Positions 8,218 to 18,382 of a stretch of DNA of 64,000 nt are shown piece after piece. The position numbers were made by a program, and so were the translations under genes. The notes below the pieces were generated by a model that was given only the letters and a program-made list of their open reading frames with translations, did no database searches and had not been told where the DNA came from. This DNA comes from Candidatus Thiothrix anitrata (GTDB lineage Bacteria > Pseudomonadota > Gammaproteobacteria > Thiotrichales > Thiotrichaceae): positions 1,825,283-1,889,282 of the forward strand of contig NZ_CP072800.1 in NCBI RefSeq assembly GCF_017901155.1, written 5' to 3'. How positions within the stretch are numbered: the first letter of the stretch is position 1; every line of letters starts with the position of its first letter.

Positions 8218-8980
8218 ACCTTTATATCTAGACATTGCCCAAGCCAAAACCGTGAGTTTGGAGGCGGTTGCGTTACGTGTTATTGCACACGAGCAAGCAG
8301 AACATTTCTACCCCTTGCGGCGCATTTCACGGGTTATCGTCACCGGTAAAGTGCGCTGGGAAACCGATGCGCTGCTAGCTTGTTTGGAATACGGCATTCC
8401 GGTGGCGTTTCGGGGGCGCGATGGGCATTTGATCGGGCATTGCCTGAATGATCGCAGCAGCCAAGTTTCCTTGGAAACCTTACTGACCAGTTGTGCCGAT
8501 AGCTCCGAAGGTGATCGCCTGTATCAGCAATGGCGGGTACATGAAGAAAGCCAATGGGTGCGGCGCATTGGCAAGGCTTACCGACAAATTTTTCACAACG
8601 CTGTAGCGCACGGCGTTATGCCTTATATTGAGCCACAGTTACAGCAAGCCCTTCCCTGTCCTATTCGACAATTTGATGGGCAATTACAAGCACCCATCGC
8701 TAGTCATGTGGTGGAAATTCTCGAAGCCTATGGGTTCAGTGACAATATTCAGCTTCCCATTACTCGCCGAGTGCATTTGTCACGTGATCTCGAACGTTTG
8801 TTGCTATTAGAGGCTTATTGGTTAGTTGCACGGGGGGATGCGCCGCTGCTCTTTGCTGACAGAGGGTTACGCTATAGCGTGGTACATTTTTACGAAAGCC
8901 ACCAACAGCATTTTGAAGAGCGTGCTCGCATTGCACTCAATCGCTTGTGGCGTTTACTCAAACACCAAGAAGCTGATTAG
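8210..8980 (+). CDS. Divergent Cas1-like protein, probably without integrase activity
   Basis: 256 residues. Start ATG 8210 has AGCAGGAGG just before it. The first 80 residues (KPLYLDIAQAKTVSLEAVAL, PLRRISRVIVTGKVRWETDA, LLACLEYGIPVAFRG) look like the N-terminal beta domain of Cas1. The rest is helical, but the Cas1 triad (Glu in a GMEG-type turn, His before a GRxSL-type segment, Asp/Glu in DLxE) is not evident; VHLSRDLERLLLLEAYWL is the nearest match. It overlaps cas1 by 8 nt and precedes the second cas2 by 12 bp. A structural partner of Cas1, or a diverged integrase, is inferred. Confidence 0.65.
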   Translation: MRKPLYLDIAQAKTVSLEAVALRVIAHEQAEHFYPLRRISRVIVTGKVRWETDALLACLEYGIPVAFRGRDGHLIGHCLNDRSSQVSLETLLTSCADSSEGDRLYQQWRVHEESQWVRRIGKAYRQIFHNAVAHGVMPYIEPQLQQALPCPIRQFDGQLQAPIASHVVEILEAYGFSDNIQLPITRRVHLSRDLERLLLLEAYWLVARGDAPLLFADRGLRYSVVHFYESHQQHFEERARIALNRLWRLLKHQEAD

Positions 8981-8992
8981 GAGAAAACGCGC

Positions 8993-9316
8993 ATGAGCCA
9001 CCGCCGTTTACCACACATTGTTGCTTATGATATTGCCGACCACAAGCGTTTGGGACGGGTACACCGTTATCTGAAAAAGATTGCCCTGCCATTGCAATAT
9101 TCGGTGTTTCTGATTGAATTAGATGATGCTCGCCGCGAAAAACTACTGGCACAACTGAGTCAACGCATCCACCCCAAACAAGATGACATCCGCATCTATC
9201 CGCTGCCTGATAACCCTGAATGGGTGGCACTGGGCAAAGCCTTATGGGGTGATGGTATTTTGCTCACCGGCATAAAACTACCGGCACAGTTACGCTATAA
9301 CGATGAGGCATTATAG
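8993..9316 (+). CDS. cas2: CRISPR-associated Cas2 (second copy)
   Basis: 107 residues with the classical Cas2 motif HIVAYDIADHKRLGRVHRYL (Asp at the end of strand 1) and LQYSVFLIELDD. It ends in IKLPAQLRYNDEAL. TTAGGAG precedes the start, and the gene is 12 bp after the cas1-like gene and the last cas gene before the leader. It is not a recent duplicate of the Cas2 at 6920-7210, from which it differs along its whole length. Confidence 0.92.
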   Translation: MSHRRLPHIVAYDIADHKRLGRVHRYLKKIALPLQYSVFLIELDDARREKLLAQLSQRIHPKQDDIRIYPLPDNPEWVALGKALWGDGILLTGIKLPAQLRYNDEAL

Positions 9317-9598
9317 CTTGGCAGTCAGTGATGCCAGTGATTGTGGAGATGCAGAAATAGGATGACTTTGTTAATTCATGCCTCTCAAGTTTTGAGCTAA
9401 TGCCCAACGCTGAATAATCTTGCTATTCATAATAAAAACCCTGTATAATCAACAGGGTAAACAGGCAAATACATGCCAAAGTAGCTCTTTAAAAATATAG
9501 ATTGATTGTTTTTTTGCCATGCAAACTTTTTATACAGTGCAAATCCCGCTAAGGGTATCTGTAACCCATTGATTAACAAGCTCTTAAAAGCAAGAGCC
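9317..9598 (+). promoter_or_regulatory. CRISPR leader with promoter (-35 at 9420, -10 at 9444)
   Basis: AT-rich 282-bp region between the last cas gene and the first repeat, without an open frame. It holds a perfect -10 TATAAT at 9444-9449 with a -35 TTGCTA at 9420-9425 (18-bp spacing), predicting a start near 9456 and about 140 nt of leader RNA. The -10 lies inside a 7-bp inverted repeat (ACCCTGT at 9438-9444, ACAGGGT at 9452-9458). A second AT-rich stretch with TATACA at 9531 has no good -35. Transcription into the + strand gives crRNAs with the 5' handle ATTAAGAC, as expected for type III. Confidence 0.7.
9580..9597 (+). repeat. Inverted repeat at the leader-array junction
   Basis: GCTCTT (9580-9585) and AAGAGC (9592-9597) with a 6-nt AT-rich loop, ending one base before the first repeat. 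Its position at the spacer integration site suggests a leader-anchoring or recognition element for the adaptation complex; this is inference. Confidence 0.5.
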
Positions 9599-12500
9599 AT
9601 TTGAATGTTGCCCTGATTTAAAAGGGATTAAGACAGATTAAGTGTTAATTGCTCAGGTTCATCCAAAAATTTGAATGTTGCCCTGATTTAAAAGGGATTA
9701 AGACTCCATTCGTGTACCCAGTTTGTGACCTGCACCGCGATTTGAATGTTGCCCTGATTTAAAAGGGATTAAGACGTGTATCAAAATGTTTCATTTCATC
9801 TTTGCCGGACTATTTGAATGTTGCCCTGATTTAAAAGGGATTAAGACCCCTCACACTGGAACTTTATGACAACCACCGATTTGAATGTTGCCCTGATTTA
9901 AAAGGGATTAAGACTTATTCCCTCGCTTTGACCCATCCTGTTTGGCTCATTTGAATGTTGCCCTGATTTAAAAGGGATTAAGACCGAGGGTCTATGGAGA
10001 CCTTTTTATAGGTTTCATTTGAATGTTGCCCTGATTTAAAAGGGATTAAGACACGGGCTGTATTTGTCGGGAAATCGCGTGTTATGCATTTGAATGTTGC
10101 CCTGATTTAAAAGGGATTAAGACGCTCTCGACTCTTCGGCTTTTTTGGCGTGAAGATATTTGAATGTTGCCCTGATTTAAAAGGGATTAAGACAAGAACC
10201 CCGCATTAAAACATCCGCACTCTGCGCGATTTGAATGTTGCCCTGATTTAAAAGGGATTAAGACGCGACCTGCGCCGCCCCGTTTTCCGCCGTGTTATTT
10301 GAATGTTGCCCTGATTTAAAAGGGATTAAGACGCTTACAAAATCACATCCTTCCGAATTTCACTGTATTTGAATGTTGCCCTGATTTAAAAGGGATTAAG
10401 ACCTATCCAATATCACAGCCTTCCGCATTTCACTGTATTTGAATGTTGCCCTGATTTAAAAGGGATTAAGACGTAGTTGTAAACTGATACTGATTTTGGT
10501 TCGTCATTTGAATGTTGCCCTGATTTAAAAGGGATTAAGACAATAGCATCAGGAAAATGCGCGTCCACCAAAATTTGAATGTTGCCCTGATTTAAAAGGG
10601 ATTAAGACTCTGCCCACACGGGTGAAGTTCTGGCCACGCCGATATTTGAATGTTGCCCTGATTTAAAAGGGATTAAGACCATACCGACACCTGCTCAAGC
10701 CCCAATTCGTTGAGATTTGAATGTTGCCCTGATTTAAAAGGGATTAAGACTTCTGGCGCAATGACCAGTTTGGCAGAATGGGTAGCTATTTGAATGTTGC
10801 CCTGATTTAAAAGGGATTAAGACCCTACTCCATAATGTAGCGGCTCATGCCGCGTTATTTGAATGTTGCCCTGATTTAAAAGGGATTAAGACAACGCCAT
10901 TGCGCAACTCTTCTAAAGCCGCTTCATTTGAATGTTGCCCTGATTTAAAAGGGATTAAGACTTTCCATGCCAGACCGATGCGATCCGCAGCAACCATTTG
11001 AATGTTGCCCTGATTTAAAAGGGATTAAGACGCTGCCTTGCCGGTTGTTTCAATTTCCTTGCGGGATTTGAATGTTGCCCTGATTTAAAAGGGATTAAGA
11101 CGTGGGCTTGCCTGTGTAGTGCGTTTTTTCTCAAATTTGAATGTTGCCCTGATTTAAAAGGGATTAAGACTTACGTGACATGTTGAGTCTCTCCAATTGC
11201 TTGCATTTGAATGTTGCCCTGATTTAAAAGGGATTAAGACACTGCCGCCCGTCCAATAATAGGTTTCTCGACAATTTGAATGTTGCCCTGATTTAAAAGG
11301 GATTAAGACTCATAAATAATTCCTTGTGTAAGTGTAAAAGTGTAATTTGAATGTTGCCCTGATTTAAAAGGGATTAAGACACTGCCGCCCGTCCAATAAT
11401 AGGTTTCTCGACAATTTGAATGTTGCCCTGATTTAAAAGGGATTAAGACCTCCTCTGCCAATTGCAATTCGAGCTTTAAACCATTTGAATGTTGCCCTGA
11501 TTTAAAAGGGATTAAGACACTGCTTCATTCGCAGCACTTGACAATGAAGCGCATTTGAATGTTGCCCTGATTTAAAAGGGATTAAGACAAAAAACTCATA
11601 TCAATCTCCGGTAAAATCTTAATTTGAATGTTGCCCTGATTTAAAAGGGATTAAGACTGCTCCATTGTCAGGAATGATCTCAGCACCATCAAATTTGAAT
11701 GTTGCCCTGATTTAAAAGGGATTAAGACGGAATTTCATGATCAACCGCATCAGCAATGGTATTTGAATGTTGCCCTGATTTAAAAGGGATTAAGACGCAT
11801 GATTAATCCATACACTCTCGTTTAGTTGTTATTTGAATGTTGCCCTGATTTAAAAGGGATTAAGACTATTAATTTTCATATTTAATCCCTTGATTTCCAG
11901 AATTTGAATGTTGCCCTGATTTAAAAGGGATTAAGACTCGGCTCTTTTGCCGCACCCTTGGGGCGACCTGATTTGAATGTTGCCCTGATTTAAAAGGGAT
12001 TAAGACAAATTCTCCTGATCATTGTCCACTTCTTCAACTATTTGAATGTTGCCCTGATTTAAAAGGGATTAAGACCTCGCTCAACTGTTCTAGAGATTGA
12101 GAGTTAGCGATTTGAATGTTGCCCTGATTTAAAAGGGATTAAGACACTTCGCTTGCGACTTCTGCTATCGGCACGCCTGATTTGAATGTTGCCCTGATTT
12201 AAAAGGGATTAAGACTTTATCCCTTTCTTTTGCCTCTGCTACTGCGTCCAATTTGAATGTTGCCCTGATTTAAAAGGGATTAAGACGCATCAGAAGGGCT
12301 ATAGCCCTCCAGTGCACTCTATTTGAATGTTGCCCTGATTTAAAAGGGATTAAGACGTTGTGTCATCTGAGAAGTACACTGTTGCTGTATATTTGAATGT
12401 TGCCCTGATTTAAAAGGGATTAAGACCTGTTAGGCTTGCGGTATCGCTTGCAAGGCATGTGATTTGAATGTTGCCCTGATTTAAAAGGGATTAAGACGTC

Positions 12501-14859
12501 TACATCCTCCGGTAACTCTGTTCCAAATATATTTGAATGTTGCCCTGATTTAAAAGGGATTAAGACAGAAGTTCCTCGTCTGTACAATTGAATAGCTCAT
12601 TTGAATGTTGCCCTGATTTAAAAGGGATTAAGACTATGCACGCGATTGTTTCCGCAATGTAGAAAGCCATTTGAATGTTGCCCTGATTTAAAAGGGATTA
12701 AGACGATAAACATAATCATAACTCCATAATATCGGATTTGAATGTTGCCCTGATTTAAAAGGGATTAAGACAGCTGTTTTCTGTAATAGGTGCGTTTCTT
12801 TCTGCATTTGAATGTTGCCCTGATTTAAAAGGGATTAAGACAGCTGTTTTCTGTAATAGGTGCGTTTCTTTATTTGAATGTTGCCCTGATTTAAAAGGGA
12901 TTAAGACAGCGGTGAGCTTCATCACCATCTGGAAGAATTCAATTTGAATGTTGCCCTGATTTAAAAGGGATTAAGACGATAGCCGAGTACCGCAGATGCA
13001 AATTTACGAGATTTGAATGTTGCCCTGATTTAAAAGGGATTAAGACATCACCATAAAAAATGCCGAAGAGTTACCCCCTATTTGAATGTTGCCCTGATTT
13101 AAAAGGGATTAAGACAGTTACTTCATCACAATATCTTAAATTACCTAAGATTTGAATGTTGCCCTGATTTAAAAGGGATTAAGACTCACCTGCTTGCGTG
13201 GTGCGCTGCGCTGATGCGCATTTGAATGTTGCCCTGATTTAAAAGGGATTAAGACAATGCTTGGCTTACGTGAACGCGGATAACATCCTATTTGAATGTT
13301 GCCCTGATTTAAAAGGGATTAAGACTCACCTGCTTGCGTGGTGCGCTGCGCTGATGCGCATTTGAATGTTGCCCTGATTTAAAAGGGATTAAGACACGGC
13401 AGGTTCATCCGCCTGTACCAAAGCAACAAGATTTGAATGTTGCCCTGATTTAAAAGGGATTAAGACCGGGGTCATTTCCGCCGTTGATTAGTGTTCCGCA
13501 TTTGAATGTTGCCCTGATTTAAAAGGGATTAAGACAGGAGTGTCGTGGAAAAGTGCGCTTGTTTTGTGAATTTGAATGTTGCCCTGATTTAAAAGGGATT
13601 AAGACCGACCGTATTCATCAGGTCAAGGATAGGTGTAGATTTGAATGTTGCCCTGATTTAAAAGGGATTAAGACATCAGCAGTGAGCCAAGGTAGGGCGG
13701 GGCGAATGATTTGAATGTTGCCCTGATTTAAAAGGGATTAAGACTTCAACACGAGTTGCAGCCTTGTAATCGGCAAGGATTTGAATGTTGCCCTGATTTA
13801 AAAGGGATTAAGACGCCTATCGGTTTCTATGCACCAGTTATGCACTGATTTGAATGTTGCCCTGATTTAAAAGGGATTAAGACTCATGTTGTTTCTCCTA
13901 AGTGTTAATGTGTTTCGAATTTGAATGTTGCCCTGATTTAAAAGGGATTAAGACGAAGTAGTCATAACTATAGTCTCCAAAGAAAGTAATTTGAATGTTG
14001 CCCTGATTTAAAAGGGATTAAGACAATTTCGTTGTATGCTTGTTGTTGTTGTGCTGCGTTATTTGAATGTTGCCCTGATTTAAAAGGGATTAAGACGCCT
14101 TGCGCTGCCCTTGAATCCCAAAGAGACTCGATTTGAATGTTGCCCTGATTTAAAAGGGATTAAGACTTCCTTCCAATAAGAATCTTCATGCGATCACCAT
14201 TTGAATGTTGCCCTGATTTAAAAGGGATTAAGACCATGTTTTCTTCTGTGCCATCGGATACAACGAATTTGAATGTTGCCCTGATTTAAAAGGGATTAAG
14301 ACATCCTAGGGTTAAGGTAAGCAGGCCGTCGGTTAGATTTGAATGTTGCCCTGATTTAAAAGGGATTAAGACCCTGCCCAATCCGGTGTATTTTGAAAAT
14401 TTCTGCATTTGAATGTTGCCCTGATTTAAAAGGGATTAAGACAGCTCGTCATGATTTAATTCTTCGCGGTTTGAATTTGAATGTTGCCCTGATTTAAAAG
14501 GGATTAAGACCCATTTGCTTTGTAAGTCTGCCTTCACTTGATATTTGAATGTTGCCCTGATTTAAAAGGGATTAAGACAAAGTAAAAAGTTGATCGTCGC
14601 TGATCCCGTGTTATTTGAATGTTGCCCTGATTTAAAAGGGATTAAGACCGATTGGACATTATCAGTCATGTGTTTTCCTCGATGATTTGAATGTTGCCCT
14701 GATTTAAAAGGGATTAAGACTAGGGGTAGTGGGTAGTGAGTTTCTTGTGTTATTTGAATGTTGCCCTGATTTAAAAGGGATTAAGACAGTGAAGCCGATG
14801 CTTGACCGCTGAAACGCGCAGTCATTTGAATGTTGCCCTGATTTAAAAGGGATTAAGAC
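9599..14859 (+). CRISPR. CRISPR array, 76 repeats and 75 spacers
   Basis: By direct count there are 76 copies of a 36-nt repeat that begins ATTTGAATGTTGCCCTG and ends ATTAAGAC, with a weak CCCT/AGGG stem. I saw no degenerate copy, including the last one. Spacers are 30-37 nt, mostly 33-35. The handle-like 3' end, the leader and the upstream cas genes all agree on + strand transcription. Duplicated spacers: 11241-11273 = 11381-11413; 13186-13219 = 13326-13359; 12772-12805 with a 30-nt shortened copy at 12842-12871. Spacers 10333-10366 and 10403-10436 are 27/34 identical. The array ends 7 bp before the ggt stop codon. Confidence 0.98.
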
Positions 14860-14866
14860 AAGAATT

Positions 14867-16654
14867 TTATTCTCCTAACACCGTACCATCCCGACGTGGA
14901 TCAGCCGCGCCTTGCAAGCCCTGCGGGGTAATCACCACCCCGCTCAAGCCGGATGTCATGGTGCTGGTGGTGACTTCATAGCCCAACGCTTCCAGTGCGG
15001 GTTGCATGGTGGCGGCAGACGTGCCTTCTTCCAGCTCGTAACGCCCAAACAGGTTGATGCGGTGCGGCATACTGAAAGCCTGTTGGATGTCGTAACTCCA
15101 ATCGAGTTGCGCAATCAGCGCATTTGCAACATAACTGATAATGCGCGGCCCGCCCGGTGAACCCAGTGCCATATACGGCTTGCCATCTTTTAGCACAATC
15201 GTTGGTGACATTGACGAACGCGGGCGTTTGCCTGCTTCCACCCGATTCGCAACCGGCACGCCATCTTCAGCGGCTTTGAAAGAAAAGTCGGTCAATTCGT
15301 TGTTCAGCAAAAAACCGTTGGTCATTAGCCGTGAGCCAAAGCCGTTTTCAATGGTGCTGGTCAGCGACACCACATTGCCTTTGGCATCCACAATCACGAA
15401 ATGGCTGGTGGAAGGCAATTCCAGCGCGGCATCATCCGCCCATTGCTGTGATACCTTGGGCAGGGGATCGCCGGGGGCAACCGTATCCAACGCCTTTTCG
15501 CCGTGCAACGCCTGCGCACGCTCTTTCAGGTAAGCGGTGGCGAGCAAAGCTTGCACCGGCACAGCCACGAAATCGCTGTCTGCCAGATACCGCCCGCGAT
15601 CCGCGAATGCTAAACGGGTGGCATCACCGATTAAACGCCAGCTTTGCGGGTTGTCCGCCCCCAGTTTTTTCAGGTCGAAATGGCTGAGCATTCCCAAAAT
15701 CTGCCCAATCGCCACCGTGCCGGAAGTTGGCGGCCCCATGCCGCAGACTTCATGCTGGCGATAATCCACGCACAATACCTCACGCGTTTTCACCTGATAA
15801 TCCGCTAAATCTTGCAGTGCCAGCTTGCCGGGGTTGGTGGCGGCTTTGCTCACGGTATCGACAATGGCTTGAGCAATCTCGCCTTGGTAAAAGCCTTTTG
15901 CACCTTGTTTGGCGATGACATCCAGCGTCTTGGCGTATTCTGGGTTTTTGCGCACAAATCCGGCGGGCAAGGGCTTGCCGGATGGGGTGAAAAAATACTG
16001 TTGGGTGGCGGGGAAGGTGCGCAAACTGTCGGCACTATCAGCGATTTGTTCCGCCATGTGTGCTGTCACCACGAAGCCATCATCTGCCAACTGCCGCGCC
16101 GCTGTGAACAGGTCTTGCCAAGGTAATTTGCCGTAATTGGCGTGGGCGTGTGCCAGCAACGCTACCGTGCCGGGTGTGCCGACGGAACGCCCACCGACGA
16201 CGGCATCCATAAATTGCAAGGGTTCGCCGAGTTCATCCAGAAACAGGTCAGGGGTCACGGCTTGCGGTGCAGTTTCGCGCCCATCCAGTGCCACCATTTG
16301 CTGTTTGTCGGCATCCCATAACACCATGAGTGCGCCGCCGCCCAAACCGGAGGCTTGTGGCTCGACCAAACCCAGCACTAATTGCACCGCGATTGCTGCA
16401 TCCACCGCCGAACCACCCGCTTTGAGGATGGCGTAACCGGCTTGGGTCGCGTCGGGGTGCGCGGTTGACACCATGAACTGCTTGGCTGTTACCAGCGTTT
16501 GCGGCTTGAGCGTGTGGGTGGTTTGTGGGGCAACGGTATCCGAGGCTTGCCGCGCTGCCAGTGAGGCGGGGAGGCATAGGGCGGCGACGCATAGCCAAGC
16601 GGTAAGTGCTGACCACGATGGGATGATGGAATGCATGGATTTAGCGTGTTGCAT
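14867..16654 (-). CDS. ggt: Gamma-glutamyltransferase (periplasmic)
   Basis: 595-residue Ntn-hydrolase that transfers or hydrolyses the gamma-glutamyl group of glutathione. An N-terminal signal sequence (WSALTAWLCVAALCLPASLA) indicates export. The large-subunit part has GGSAVDAAIAVQLVLGLVEP and SGLGGGALMVLW. The autoprocessing site is in LPSTSHFVIVD, where Thr ~416 becomes the nucleophile at the start of the small subunit. GSPGGPRIISYV and the C-terminal AADPRRDGTVLGE are family hallmarks. Start is ATG 16654, or the in-frame ATG six codons later. It converges with the CRISPR array, and both ends look complete. Confidence 0.93.
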   Translation of the reverse strand: MQHAKSMHSIIPSWSALTAWLCVAALCLPASLAARQASDTVAPQTTHTLKPQTLVTAKQFMVSTAHPDATQAGYAILKAGGSAVDAAIAVQLVLGLVEPQASGLGGGALMVLWDADKQQMVALDGRETAPQAVTPDLFLDELGEPLQFMDAVVGGRSVGTPGTVALLAHAHANYGKLPWQDLFTAARQLADDGFVVTAHMAEQIADSADSLRTFPATQQYFFTPSGKPLPAGFVRKNPEYAKTLDVIAKQGAKGFYQGEIAQAIVDTVSKAATNPGKLALQDLADYQVKTREVLCVDYRQHEVCGMGPPTSGTVAIGQILGMLSHFDLKKLGADNPQSWRLIGDATRLAFADRGRYLADSDFVAVPVQALLATAYLKERAQALHGEKALDTVAPGDPLPKVSQQWADDAALELPSTSHFVIVDAKGNVVSLTSTIENGFGSRLMTNGFLLNNELTDFSFKAAEDGVPVANRVEAGKRPRSSMSPTIVLKDGKPYMALGSPGGPRIISYVANALIAQLDWSYDIQQAFSMPHRINLFGRYELEEGTSAATMQPALEALGYEVTTSTMTSGLSGVVITPQGLQGAADPRRDGTVLGE

Positions 16655-16682
16655 GGGTTTTGATGTCTTGAGTGGTCATGAA

Positions 16683-17234
16683 TTATTGTTCGGGAAACAG
16701 GCGTTTGAAATCCCTGTGAAAGTTGGCAGGCAGATCGGAAATGTAACGCCAGTAATCACAAAGACCGTTAATCGTTTTCATGTCGGTATGACCACAATCC
16801 AGCATGATTTTCAGCAGCTCCAAGGTAGGCATCACCTTTGCGTCAAAGGCTGCTGCCAGTGCTGTCATGTCCTGATCGTCGGTAACAACGGGTATGCCAA
16901 GTTCAATGGCATAGGCGATGTACAGCGTATCCACTTTTGACGGGCCGGGTAGTTCCGTTTGCACATGATCCCACAGGTATTCAAGTGTTTGCTTGATGGC
17001 CTTGTTCTGCTTTTTGCCGATGGAGGGGAAATGCTTACGGTTTTCTGCAAACTCCTCTTCCGTTACCCAATGAAACTTGCTGCGTAGCTTGTGGCTGGTC
17101 AGTTCCTGATTGAGTTCCGGCAGGATATACAAGCAGTAGTCATTGTCCCCGAAGGGCATGAACAGCAAAGGACGAATATTCCGCGCCAACCTGAGATAGG
17201 CATTAGTATCAACCAAAATCTTGCTTTGTGGCAT
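16683..17234 (-). CDS. PIN-domain toxin-like protein (DUF4411-like)
   Basis: 183 residues. PIN signature residues: LVDTNAYLRL near the N-terminus (first Asp), KVDTLYIAYAIELGIPV (second acidic site) and VVTDDQDMTALAAAF (third). Such proteins are Mg-dependent ribonucleases, often toxins. The start codon overlaps the stop of the upstream XRE-ImmA/IrrE gene (TGATG), so the two form an operon. The pairing of a DUF4411-like PIN protein with an XRE-ImmA/IrrE protein is a recurrent toxin-antitoxin arrangement. Toxicity is inferred. Confidence 0.78.
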   Translation of the reverse strand: MPQSKILVDTNAYLRLARNIRPLLFMPFGDNDYCLYILPELNQELTSHKLRSKFHWVTEEEFAENRKHFPSIGKKQNKAIKQTLEYLWDHVQTELPGPSKVDTLYIAYAIELGIPVVTDDQDMTALAAAFDAKVMPTLELLKIMLDCGHTDMKTINGLCDYWRYISDLPANFHRDFKRLFPEQ

Positions 17235-18376
17235 CAGGTCAGCTCGGCATAAATACTCCGAGCATCCAGTAATGGCATATCCAGTACCGTTTGTATGAAG
17301 CCCGAACCTTTATTGTGTTGACGTAAATATTTTCTTAGCAGCTCAAAAAACGGGGTTTCAAAAACCTCTTCTGACTTGCTGATATAGTCGCGTGCGCTGG
17401 GCTTTTGCTGCTCATCCAGTGTGACATCACCAAACAGGGTTTCACTAAGGTTTTTGTATTTCTTGTTGAAATTCGTCACTGCACCGGGAAAGGTTTTGCC
17501 AAGCCCGATTTCTGACTTACCTACCGCAACTGCATACTTGTTAACCTGACCGAGTACTGTATAGGGTGAAATAACCAGTTGATCCGCCAGCTCAATGACA
17601 TGATTAATCTTTGTAGCAGCGGTACGTTGACGGTTAATTGAGTCATAGGCACTAGCAGCCAGCTCATGAGGGTATAGCAGGTTGGCGGCAAAAGCATCTG
17701 CAAAATCTTCTGCCTCATCACCCGCCAGACTGGGTGACAGGCAGTGACCCAGTTCATGTGCCATCCAGAATTTGAAGTCGTGGATATTGGTGTCCAGATT
17801 CAGGTATACCCACGTGCTTTGGGAATCCGGCAGGAAAATATGCACTGCATTTTCATGGCGTTGTTTGCTGCCCCAAAGTACAGGTACAACAACCGCTTGC
17901 AATTCACTAAAACGGCGAATAAGGTGTTTGAAATCAATATTATCTGTTGCCCCAAGGTTGATGTCTTTCCGAACCTTGGTTGTTACCTTACGCAGGTATT
18001 CATAATCACAACTGGGTGATTTGAGTACGGGCGGCATCTGCAACGTATCAAACGGCAAATAGGGAACCAACTGACGCAGAAATCGCCCCATTTCCTGGGC
18101 TTTTTCGATATGGTGATCTTTGGTTTTAGTGCCCTTCATCTTGCGGAAAGCAATTTTAGGCGCGAAGGGATCGTTCTTGATAACCAGTTCAGCAAACCCC
18201 AGATTCAGCAGCTTGCCGAGTTGCAGCAGTTTGTTAGGGCGAGGAAAAGACTTGTCGCTTAGCCATTGCGAAACGGCCTCTCTGGATACATCCAGCTTCT
18301 CGGCAATTGCGGTTTGGGTGAGTCCCGCCTTCTCGATTGCCTCACGAGCCTTTTCGGTATTTAGTCTTTTTTGCAT
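17234..18376 (-). CDS. XRE-family regulator with ImmA/IrrE metallopeptidase domain
   Basis: 380 residues from ATG 18376. An XRE helix-turn-helix occupies about residues 8-60 (TQTAIAEKLDVSREAVSQWL). A zinc metallopeptidase of the ImmA/IrrE type follows, with HELGH in KFWMAHELGHCLSP and the third ligand region GDEAEDFADAFAANLLYP. An upstream TTG at 18400 would add eight residues but lies between the -35 and -10 boxes of the predicted promoter, so it is rejected. It is coupled to the PIN gene and is probably the antitoxin and autorepressor, possibly inactivated by proteolysis. Confidence 0.8.
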   Translation of the reverse strand: MQKRLNTEKAREAIEKAGLTQTAIAEKLDVSREAVSQWLSDKSFPRPNKLLQLGKLLNLGFAELVIKNDPFAPKIAFRKMKGTKTKDHHIEKAQEMGRFLRQLVPYLPFDTLQMPPVLKSPSCDYEYLRKVTTKVRKDINLGATDNIDFKHLIRRFSELQAVVVPVLWGSKQRHENAVHIFLPDSQSTWVYLNLDTNIHDFKFWMAHELGHCLSPSLAGDEAEDFADAFAANLLYPHELAASAYDSINRQRTAATKINHVIELADQLVISPYTVLGQVNKYAVAVGKSEIGLGKTFPGAVTNFNKKYKNLSETLFGDVTLDEQQKPSARDYISKSEEVFETPFFELLRKYLRQHNKGSGFIQTVLDMPLLDARSIYAELT

Positions 18377-18382
18377 ACGCAG

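Noticed and set aside
9438-9458. Dyad ACCCTGT/ACAGGGT as terminator of the cas operon
   Set aside because: No T-run follows, and the loop contains a consensus -10 box, so a regulatory role is more likely.
9514-9536. TTGCCA ... TATACA as a second leader promoter
   Set aside because: Only 11 bp separate the two boxes, too short for sigma-70.
14860-14866. Truncation of ggt by the CRISPR array
   Set aside because: Only 7 bp separate them, but the encoded protein ends with the normal family C-terminus (DPRRDGTVLGE).
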